This document shows, piece after piece, positions 6,969 to 13,351 of a stretch of 13,351 nt of DNA. A program made the position numbers and the translations under genes. The notes beneath the pieces were generated by a model. That model was not told the DNA's origin. It saw only the letters and a program-made list of their open reading frames with translations, and did no database searches. This DNA comes from JANQRV01 sp964533785 (GTDB lineage: Bacteria > Bacteroidota > Bacteroidia > Chitinophagales > Saprospiraceae). The DNA is taken from the NCBI GenBank assembly GCA_964533785.1, contig CAZHNG010000189.1, positions 1-13,351 on the forward strand, given 5' to 3'. Position 1 is the first letter of the stretch. Every line of letters starts with the position of its first letter.

Positions 6969-9404
6969 ATGTCTCTGAATAAATTGTTGTTCATCTTTTT
7001 GATGTTACTCCCTCAGGCAGCATTTCTGCAAACCTTATCATCGGTAAAGAAGAAAGCAGATATCGCGTTCGAAAATAAAAGTCATCTCGAAGCCCTCATT
7101 TACGCTGAAGAGGTTATCCAGGCTGAAGAAGAAAACTGGCAATACTATTTCCAGGCCGGAAAATCAGCCTACGAAGCCAGGTATTACGAAAAAGCTGTAA
7201 ACTACCTGACCACTTTAATAGAGAATGAAGCGGCCTCTGAATATCCACAAACGCCATTGTTACTGACCCGGGCTTTTCAACATCTAGGTTCGGTCAATAC
7301 CGAGTACTACCAAAACGCCATAGACCAAGCTCAAGCTATTCTTTCTGCTTCCAACGACCCTGAAGAACAAACAATTGCCGAAGAAATTGTCAGAAATGCG
7401 CAATGGGCACAACAACAGTTGCAGGAATGCGGCTTTTTGCAAGAACAAACTACCATATCTGCGAAAAACCAGCTCAATACACCGGGCTCTGATTTTCCGA
7501 TCGTTTTCACCAATAATCAATTACAATACACAACCCATAGTTTCGCCCAAAAAAACCGTTGCAATTGTAAAACCGACCTTTGCAATGCGGAGATGCTATG
7601 GAATCGTTTCAATTTGAATACCAATCAACTGGATAGTGTCAATTTCCCTGAACCTCCTAAAACCTTGACCCATTTCACTTTTTCGGGTTCTAATCACCGC
7701 GTTTACTATAGTATTTGCGAATGCAACGAAGAAGATGAGATCATTTGCCGACTATACTACAGAGAACAAAGTGGAACAGGCTGGGGAGAACCCCAATTAT
7801 TGCCGGAAGAATCAATTAATTTGCCGAACGCCTCCGTTAAACAACCCTATCTCATTGCTCACCCCGATCCAGAACAAGATATCGACACCTTATTCTACGT
7901 ATCCAACCGCCCCGGTGGCGCCGGAGGGTGGGACATCTGGTACTGTGAAATTAAAAATGATCGCTTTGGCGTATCGAAAAACCTGTCCGAAGTTAATACG
8001 GAAGGAGATGAAATCACGCCATTCTTCCACAGCCCCACCCAAACCTTATTCTTCAGCTCCAACGGCCGCTATCCTAGCTTTGGCGGTTTCGATATTTATC
8101 AATGGAAAATTAACGAATATACTGAGCCTGAAAATGCAGGTTGTCCTATCAACAGTAGCTTTGAAGACACCTATTTCATTGCCAATGCCAGCGGAGATGT
8201 CAATTTTCTGGCATCCAACCGGGGTAATGGGCAAAACACAGGCGATGACCGGTACTGTTGTCCGGATATTTTTCAAATAGACGGACCGCCATTTATCCGG
8301 ACCCGCGACCTTCTCGTCAAGGTTGTCGACCATTGTAATGAAGAGCCGCTTACAGTGGATTACCTTACCGTTATGACAGAAAATAGTGGTAAGTCTTTAT
8401 CAAACGGGCAAAAAACACAGGATGGTCAGTATTATTTCGAAAATGTTCCTTTGAATGATATTCTGGTTATCAATGCCCAAAAAGATGGCTATTATAACGC
8501 TGATCCCGTTGAAGTGGAAACCAGCGCACCTATCCAAAATGAACGAGATACCGTTTTTGCTACCTTAGTATTGAAACCTGAAATCGTATTGCAAGTAGCT
8601 GTTTATAATCAAATGACCGAAAATCCATTTACCTCCGGTGCGACTGTCAGACTCGCCGACCAATCTACCGGCGATACTTTGGTCAACAATCTGGCCATTG
8701 GTCAATATACCTGCGAGTTTACCCTGGAACTGGATAGAGAATATGCGCTGCAAACCTATAAAGAAACTTCGGATACCGTATTTGTATCGACACAAGAGTA
8801 CCAGACGGTCAATACTTATAATGTAACCGACTTTTGTAATCCGCTAGAAGAAAGGCTTTCGCTATTTAATCCATTACCCCTCTATTTCGATCATGCCATA
8901 CCGCGCCCTTCCGGCAGCACCGTAGCTAATATTGATTACGGCAGAGCTTATCAGAATTATATCAAACGCGCCGGCACTTTTAGGGGTAAGAGGATCAATA
9001 ACGGCGAAGAGAAGGCGGTAGATCAGTTTTTTGCGGAGTTGGAGGATGCTAAAAGTCGCTTAGATCTGCTTGCTCAGACCATAACCAACAGAATCAGCGA
9101 TTACGATTCGGTCAATGTGGTCGTTACCGGCTTTGCCAGTTCCTCCGGCAATCCTCAATCCAATTTCATTCTTTCACAACGCCGGACCAATAGCATGGAG
9201 CAATATCTTCAAAGCATCATGCCGGCCTCCGTTTATAATAAATTGAACATTACGGTACAGCCATTCGGTAGTCAAACCGCAACGGATGATGAAAGTTGCC
9301 AGGGGCTTACCGGAAGTGCATTGAGAGAATGTCAAAGGTTTAGTATCCCTGCTTCCCTCGAGCGAAGGGTCGAAATAACGAAAGTGGAATTCATAAAGAA
9401 TTAA
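6969..9404 (+). CDS. PorE-like OmpA family protein (TPR, PD40 propeller, regulatory-like domain, OmpA-like domain)
   Basis: An 811-residue periplasmic or outer-membrane-associated protein. Parts in order: signal peptide (about 1-20), TPR-like helices (about 22-150), a PD40/WD40-like propeller with motifs SNRPGGAGGWDIWY (312-325), SSNGRYPSFGGFDIY (363-377) and SNRGNGQ then CCPDIFQ (416-436), a carboxypeptidase-regulatory-like beta domain (about 447-535), a second beta region (540-620), and an OmpA-like C-terminal domain (about 630-811). The order matches PorE, the T9SS protein that links PorP to peptidoglycan. The OmpA domain is atypical. It opens with LPLYFDHAIPRP, carries an insertion of about 60 residues, and has GFASSSG where most have GHTD or GYTD, so the diaminopimelate-binding Asp is Ser724. 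The Arg pair (LSQRR, 738-739) is kept. It lies 13 bases after the PorP-like gene and 44 before the substrate gene. Confidence 0.9.
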   Translation: MSLNKLLFIFLMLLPQAAFLQTLSSVKKKADIAFENKSHLEALIYAEEVIQAEEENWQYYFQAGKSAYEARYYEKAVNYLTTLIENEAASEYPQTPLLLTRAFQHLGSVNTEYYQNAIDQAQAILSASNDPEEQTIAEEIVRNAQWAQQQLQECGFLQEQTTISAKNQLNTPGSDFPIVFTNNQLQYTTHSFAQKNRCNCKTDLCNAEMLWNRFNLNTNQLDSVNFPEPPKTLTHFTFSGSNHRVYYSICECNEEDEIICRLYYREQSGTGWGEPQLLPEESINLPNASVKQPYLIAHPDPEQDIDTLFYVSNRPGGAGGWDIWYCEIKNDRFGVSKNLSEVNTEGDEITPFFHSPTQTLFFSSNGRYPSFGGFDIYQWKINEYTEPENAGCPINSSFEDTYFIANASGDVNFLASNRGNGQNTGDDRYCCPDIFQIDGPPFIRTRDLLVKVVDHCNEEPLTVDYLTVMTENSGKSLSNGQKTQDGQYYFENVPLNDILVINAQKDGYYNADPVEVETSAPIQNERDTVFATLVLKPEIVLQVAVYNQMTENPFTSGATVRLADQSTGDTLVNNLAIGQYTCEFTLELDREYALQTYKETSDTVFVSTQEYQTVNTYNVTDFCNPLEERLSLFNPLPLYFDHAIPRPSGSTVANIDYGRAYQNYIKRAGTFRGKRINNGEEKAVDQFFAELEDAKSRLDLLAQTITNRISDYDSVNVVVTGFASSSGNPQSNFILSQRRTNSMEQYLQSIMPASVYNKLNITVQPFGSQTATDDESCQGLTGSALRECQRFSIPASLERRVEITKVEFIKN

Positions 9405-9448
9405 TTGATGCCTTTTTAACGTAGTATTCACCAAATACCCTAGTTACT

Positions 9449-12400
9449 GTGCAACAAATCAAAAGAAAAAATAACCAGTTTACTTACTTTCTCCCGGGAA
9501 TTTTATTGTGGTTATCCATTACCGTCAATAATATTGCGGTACCATCGTTTCAAATTGTCGATTTTGGGCTTACCGTTGAAATAGAAAAAGATACTATGGT
9601 ATGCCTCGGAGACCTTGTTATGCTTAAAGCGGTGGTGACAGAAGATGAGCCACCATTTACCTTTGAATGGTACGACAATGAGAACCTCGCCGGAACGCCT
9701 TTAGGAACCGGCCCAACTATTGAGGTCATTCCGGACAGAACGACCACTTATTGGGTTAAGGCTTCTAACGAAGATGATTCAGGCGTAGCCAGTGCTACTG
9801 TAAAGGTAAAACCTGGTCCGGCCATAAAGCTCGTCAATCTGCGCTGCATGCCCAATACCACGCCCAGGACCTATGCCCTTACCTTCCGGGCCATCGCGGA
9901 TACGATTAGCTTTTCACCCGATACTTTTACTTTGGAACAATTGGGAGAGTTTGATTACCGCCTTTCAGGGATACCATCCGGAGATACCATTAGCATCAAA
10001 GCGGAAATCGATGGTTCGGATTGTATTTATGAAGTCCAATACACTAATGAATGCGATGAATGCCAGGTAGACGTAACCCAACCCACTATTTGTCAGGGTG
10101 ATTCGACAACGATCAGCGTTACTTCCAATGGAGAAGTCCTACCCTTTAATTTCGAATGGTTTGACAACCCGGCATTGACCGGATCGCCTATCAGTGTAGG
10201 GCCGCAGCTAACGGTTGATCCCGCAGCGACCTCTACTTATTACGTAAAAACTTCTGTCTTTTGTGGGGAAAAAATAGATTCCGCTACCGTCGTCGTAGAA
10301 CCAAAGCCTACTTTGGAAATTTTAAACACCGTATGCGTCGGTAGCATCGAAACGTACGGTATTACCTTCACAAGCAACGGTGATGACTTTATTACCATTC
10401 CCGAAGAGCTTGAAATAGTAGAGGAGGGTAACGATCGTTATACCATTTTTGATGTACCGCTAGGTACCTCCGTCATTATACAGTCAGCGTTTGAAAATAG
10501 CGATTGTTTTGCAGAAGCAGAGGCCAATCTCGAGGACTGTTGTCAAACCGATCCTGGTGTCGAAATTACCACAATGGACACCACTGTTTGCCCTGGCTCT
10601 CACGTATTACTGCAAGCCAAAGGCAGTGGTGATTTCAGCCCCTATTCTTTTGAATGGTTTGACAATGTCACTCTGGAAAACGTCATCGGCGATCAGGCTG
10701 AGGTAATCGTCACTCCAACCGCTACAACGACTTTTTTCGTTCGTATGTCTACGCCATGCGGTGAAGCTATCGATTCTGTTATGGTTACTACGTTGGAAGC
10801 TCCAGCCCTATTTTTGCGGGATACCATTTGTGCGGACGATAATACCGACTACTGTGTTACTTTAGAAACTGACGGTACACCCAATATTCCTGACCTTTAC
10901 CCCGTCACCCAAAATGGAAACTCCTACGAGATCTGTAATCTGCCAAGCCGGGAAACGGTCAAAATAACCGTTACCGGGGCAAATGGTTGTGAAGAGTCAA
11001 TAGACCTGAATGTAAATTGTGAAGAATGTATTAAAAGCCTCTCGGTTAACATCACCACCTCTTCGGAAACCGATAGCCTCTGCGCGGGCGACTGCGTTAC
11101 ACTTACGGCCAATATCAACGGCAATCAGCCACCATTTTCCTTCAAATGGTCTGCTAATAGTGACTTTAGTGGAGACATCATCAGCGAAATGCAAAGCGTA
11201 GAAGTGTGTCCTGCCGAAAGCACCTGGTACTACCTCATGGTCGATGATACCGAATCGGATACCCCGGAATGCACCGACGTAGATCCAACTCCTACGGTGA
11301 TGGACTCCGTTTTCATTACCGTTATACCAAAACCAACGATCACTTTAGTTTCGACGGAATGCGAAGCAGGAGATCAAACCTTCTGCGCTATCGTTGCTAT
11401 TGATCCGGCACTCACGCCGACCGTCCCGGTAGCCGGCGCCACCGTTCAAACCGTTGCCGGGGTCCCTGGTCAATTCGAGATTTGCGGCCTGCCGGCTGGA
11501 CAAACAACGGTCATTTCCGTAACGGCAGAAAACGGTTGTGACGCTTCCGTAGAAGTCAATCAGGAATGCCCCAAACCTTGTGATAAGACTCTGGAGGTCA
11601 ACATCACCACCGCTTCGGAAACCGATACCCGTTGCGCAGGAGACTGCGTTACGCTAACCGCCAATGTAAACGGCAATCAACCGCCGTTCAGTTTTCAGTG
11701 GTTTGATAATTCATCCCTAAGCGGTTCGCCATTTGGCAATGATGCCACGATAGAAGTATGCCCCAATGAAGACTCCTGGTATTACCTCGTTGTCGATGAT
11801 ACCGAATCGAGTGCTCCGGAGTGTGTAGGTATTCCTCCTACGCCAACCATTGTTGATTCGGTTTTTATAAGCGTTAATTCGGCCCCTACTCTAACCTTGG
11901 TTGCTACCCTTTGCGAAAGTGACAGCACTTTTTGTGCACTCGTATCCACTGACATGGAAGCGACCATTAGAACTACGCCTTCGTTTGATCCTTTACGGGT
12001 AAGTGATACCCCGATAACATTCGAGATTTGTGGGATACCAACCAATAGTTCGGTAATGGTAGAAGCAGAATCCAGTGAAGGCTGTTCTTCTTCTTTGACT
12101 ATTGATCCATTCTGCCCGGAAGAATTAGTTGTTATCGTAACCGATAGTGATATACCGGATTGTACGTCAAATGTCCCCGTAGAAGTACTTTTAATGGCCA
12201 TTAACACGGGAAGTGGGCAGCCCCTGGACATTCAGTGGTACGATAACCCTGCTCTAGACACTCCAATTGGCAGCGGTGATACATTGACGGTCATAGCGGA
12301 TACTACGACTACTTATTTTGCTATAGCCACGGATAACGAGTGCTGTGTGGATACTGCATCCTTTATCGTTCCAGTCAATATTATACCAGAATTGACCCTT

Positions 12401-13207
12401 GATCCGCTCGAATGTTCGGCAAATAGAGAAAGCTACACTGTTACCGGAATGACAACAGCTAGTGTATTAACTGTAAATGTGGGCACCTTATCCCTCGAAC
12501 CAGACGGCAACTTTTCTATTGTCGACATCCCGAGCGATACGGATCTGAGTGTCGAAGCAATCGATATTCTTTCAGGCTGTACCAACCAAGCAATGGTAAT
12601 TCCGGCTGAAGAATGCTGCTTCCCGGTCGAGGCAATGATCGAGGCAACTGCCGATCCCAATTGTATTTTACTGGGAGATGAAGCACAACTAACGGTAAAC
12701 CCTCCTTGTCAAGGATGTACCTACAGTTGGACGCCCAGCACTGATCTTAGCGATCCGTCTATCGGCAATCCGATTGCTACCCCATCCGCTACAACTATTT
12801 ATGAAGTGAATGTATCAGATGAAAACGAATGTCTGCTGGGATCAGATACCACGCAAGTCATTGTATTGGAATGTGGTCCGGATAATATATTTTTACCCAA
12901 CGTGTTTACGCCCAATGGAGACAATGTCAACGATATTTTACAATTGCAAGTTATTAATGTGGAAAGGGTGAAGCTGGTTATGTACAGCCGCTTCGGCGTA
13001 GAAGTGGTAGATTTTGAATGGGAGTTACCATCTGGTGCATCGCCGCTGGGTCCGAATGGACAAAAACCCTGGATATTAGATGTATGGGATGGGCGCCATC
13101 AGGGCAAAATGCAGAATCCTTCGGTTTACGGGTTTTATCTGGAAGCGACTTGTTTGAATGCTGATGAACCGGAGATCCGGCAGGGTGATATTACTTTGTT
13201 GAGATAA
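9449..13207 (+). CDS. Large modular T9SS surface protein with Ig-like repeats and type B (gliding motility) C-terminal sorting domain
   Basis: A 1252-residue secreted protein, starting at GTG 9449; an in-frame stop at 9422 lies upstream with no ATG between. The N-terminus is basic (QQIKRKNN) then hydrophobic (about 11-33), a signal peptide. Residues 41-1142 are six full two-part modules plus one half module. Part A, about 85-100 residues, is Ig-like, with CxGDxVxL, PPFxFEWFDN and TTTYYV motifs, resembling Ig-like domains associated with CHU_C. Part B, about 70 residues, ends in a conserved YxIxxxPxGxxVxI pattern and a GC. Residues 1143-1252 are the type B sorting domain: FLPNVFTPNGDNVND (1148-1162), MYSRFG, WDG (1213-1215), SVYGFYLE and a GDITLLR end. 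No enzyme domain is seen, so an adhesin or structural role is likely. Cysteines are abundant (about 50). The two upstream genes would supply its T9SS partner and linker. Confidence 0.93.
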   Translation: MQQIKRKNNQFTYFLPGILLWLSITVNNIAVPSFQIVDFGLTVEIEKDTMVCLGDLVMLKAVVTEDEPPFTFEWYDNENLAGTPLGTGPTIEVIPDRTTTYWVKASNEDDSGVASATVKVKPGPAIKLVNLRCMPNTTPRTYALTFRAIADTISFSPDTFTLEQLGEFDYRLSGIPSGDTISIKAEIDGSDCIYEVQYTNECDECQVDVTQPTICQGDSTTISVTSNGEVLPFNFEWFDNPALTGSPISVGPQLTVDPAATSTYYVKTSVFCGEKIDSATVVVEPKPTLEILNTVCVGSIETYGITFTSNGDDFITIPEELEIVEEGNDRYTIFDVPLGTSVIIQSAFENSDCFAEAEANLEDCCQTDPGVEITTMDTTVCPGSHVLLQAKGSGDFSPYSFEWFDNVTLENVIGDQAEVIVTPTATTTFFVRMSTPCGEAIDSVMVTTLEAPALFLRDTICADDNTDYCVTLETDGTPNIPDLYPVTQNGNSYEICNLPSRETVKITVTGANGCEESIDLNVNCEECIKSLSVNITTSSETDSLCAGDCVTLTANINGNQPPFSFKWSANSDFSGDIISEMQSVEVCPAESTWYYLMVDDTESDTPECTDVDPTPTVMDSVFITVIPKPTITLVSTECEAGDQTFCAIVAIDPALTPTVPVAGATVQTVAGVPGQFEICGLPAGQTTVISVTAENGCDASVEVNQECPKPCDKTLEVNITTASETDTRCAGDCVTLTANVNGNQPPFSFQWFDNSSLSGSPFGNDATIEVCPNEDSWYYLVVDDTESSAPECVGIPPTPTIVDSVFISVNSAPTLTLVATLCESDSTFCALVSTDMEATIRTTPSFDPLRVSDTPITFEICGIPTNSSVMVEAESSEGCSSSLTIDPFCPEELVVIVTDSDIPDCTSNVPVEVLLMAINTGSGQPLDIQWYDNPALDTPIGSGDTLTVIADTTTTYFAIATDNECCVDTASFIVPVNIIPELTLDPLECSANRESYTVTGMTTASVLTVNVGTLSLEPDGNFSIVDIPSDTDLSVEAIDILSGCTNQAMVIPAEECCFPVEAMIEATADPNCILLGDEAQLTVNPPCQGCTYSWTPSTDLSDPSIGNPIATPSATTIYEVNVSDENECLLGSDTTQVIVLECGPDNIFLPNVFTPNGDNVNDILQLQVINVERVKLVMYSRFGVEVVDFEWELPSGASPLGPNGQKPWILDVWDGRHQGKMQNPSVYGFYLEATCLNADEPEIRQGDITLLR
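11039..11335 (+). repeat. Module 4 part A, near-duplicate of 11591-11887
   Basis: Residues 531-629 align without gaps to residues 715-813, a 552-base offset. In the first 37 residues I count 31 identical (from VNITT to the FSF-x-W segment, including CAGDCVTLTAN and NGNQPPFSF). DNA is also similar: GTCGATGATACCGAATCG is identical at 11240-11257 and 11792-11809. The part B regions that follow are much less alike, so the copying event covered or was preserved in part A only. Confidence 0.85.
11591..11887 (+). repeat. Module 5 part A, near-duplicate of 11039-11335
   Basis: The partner of the module 4 copy, at a constant 552-base offset. Shared exact protein blocks include CAGDCVTLTAN, NGNQPPFSF and VDDTES. 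This copy keeps the common QWFDN core, whereas module 4 has KWSAN, so module 5 is closer to the array consensus at that site. The two-cysteine form CAGDC occurs only in these two modules. Confidence 0.85.
12875..13204 (+). other. Type B T9SS C-terminal sorting domain (gliding motility-associated C-terminal domain)
   Basis: Residues 1143-1252 of the large protein. Features of the CHU_C/gliding motility-associated family are visible: NIFLPNVFTPNGDNVND, a strand ending KLVMYSRFGVEV, WDG, a Val-Tyr-Gly-Phe-Tyr strand and the terminal GDITLLR. The stretch between MYSRFG and WDG is somewhat longer than I usually see, with GASPLGPNGQKPW inserted. This domain directs transport across the outer membrane by T9SS and commonly depends on an SprF-like partner, which is encoded two genes upstream. 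Confidence 0.9.
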
Positions 13208-13351
13208 GGATGGGATTATTCAATTCATTAACCGAGAGGAAACACCACCGACTGCTGCCGGCCGCTGGCACCTAATCTGTATACACAGGATTTGTTTTTA
13301 TTTCTATTAGAATCAATTTTATTGTTTGACATTAAGCTCACTGGACTAAAG

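Larger units (their letters stand above)
9569..12874 (+). repeat. Array of six and a half protein modules (about 480-550 bp each)
   Basis: Approximate module limits: 9569-10060, 10064-10543, 10556-11029, 11039-11578, 11591-12118, 12125-12619, and a final half at 12620-12874. Each full module has an Ig-like part A with a Trp-Tyr/Phe-Asp-Asn core (EWYDN, EWFDN, EWFDN, KWSAN, QWFDN, QWYDN; SWTPS in the last) and a part B with a Pro-containing turn (GIPSGD, DVPLGT, NLPSRE, GLPAGQ, GIPTNS, DIPSDT). The last module has only part A and leads into the sorting domain. Most modules are old copies, diverged at DNA level. Confidence 0.85.

Noticed and set aside
7735..8280. 181-residue open frame on the plus strand inside the PorE-like gene
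   Set aside because: It overlaps a frame with clear PD40 motifs, and its own translation shows no family features; it is a shadow.
11782..12231. 149-residue minus-strand open frame inside the surface-protein gene
   Set aside because: The Ser/Thr/Val-rich translation mirrors the coding strand of the module repeats; no independent start signal or motif.
13240..13270. GC-rich stretch after the surface-protein gene as a possible terminator
   Set aside because: The best stem is only TGCC/GGCA (four pairs) and no T-run follows directly.
13210..13275. Short ATG frame (21 residues) three bases after the surface-protein stop
   Set aside because: Too short, no similarity to anything known, and the sequence after it is plain AT-rich intergenic DNA.
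1..13351. CRISPR arrays, tRNA or rRNA genes, insertion sequences and phage genes
   Set aside because: None seen on either strand; the only repeats are the protein modules and the two short inverted repeats reported.

Overview
The window looks like chromosomal DNA of a Bacteroidota bacterium, plausibly a marine or filamentous lineage related to Saprospiria/Lewinella. The phylum call is strong. It rests on a PorP/SprF-family protein, a PorE-like OmpA protein with PD40 repeats, a large surface protein ending in the gliding-motility-type (type B) type IX secretion (T9SS) sorting domain, weak Shine-Dalgarno signals, and candidate promoters of the TTTG/TAnnTTTG kind. The lineage within the phylum is a guess from protein style only.

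Layout. Bases 1-221 hold nothing I can support. Bases 222-3108 are three closely packed minus-strand genes, transcribed SDR oxidoreductase, then aldo/keto reductase, then AI-2E family membrane transporter. The 415-base gap at 3109-3523 holds a small minus-strand gene that appears broken by one missing base (3225-3457). A minus-strand GNAT acetyltransferase (3524-4078) is divergent from a plus-strand membrane-anchored class III adenylate cyclase (4167-5711), with a candidate Bacteroidota promoter between them.

A 200-base leader with two perfect inverted repeats (5734-5762 and 5775-5832) and a candidate promoter then precedes a three-gene plus-strand operon: a PorP/SprF-like outer-membrane protein (5933-6955, TTG start), a PorE-like protein with TPR, PD40 propeller, regulatory-like and OmpA-like domains (6969-9404), and a 1252-residue modular surface protein with a type B T9SS sorting domain (9449-13207, GTG start). 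Bases 13208-13351 are non-coding as far as I can see.

How the genes fit together. The last three genes read as a dedicated surface-display cassette: a substrate, its SprF/PorP-like partner, and a PorE-like periplasmic linker. The most interesting points are that the linker's OmpA domain lacks the usual peptidoglycan-binding aspartate, and that the substrate is built from six and a half two-part modules with a cysteine-rich pattern at the joints, two modules showing recent duplication or conversion. The upstream adenylate cyclase has the adenine-specifying Lys/Asp pair and a periplasmic sensor-like region. Any link from cAMP to the cassette is only an inference from position.
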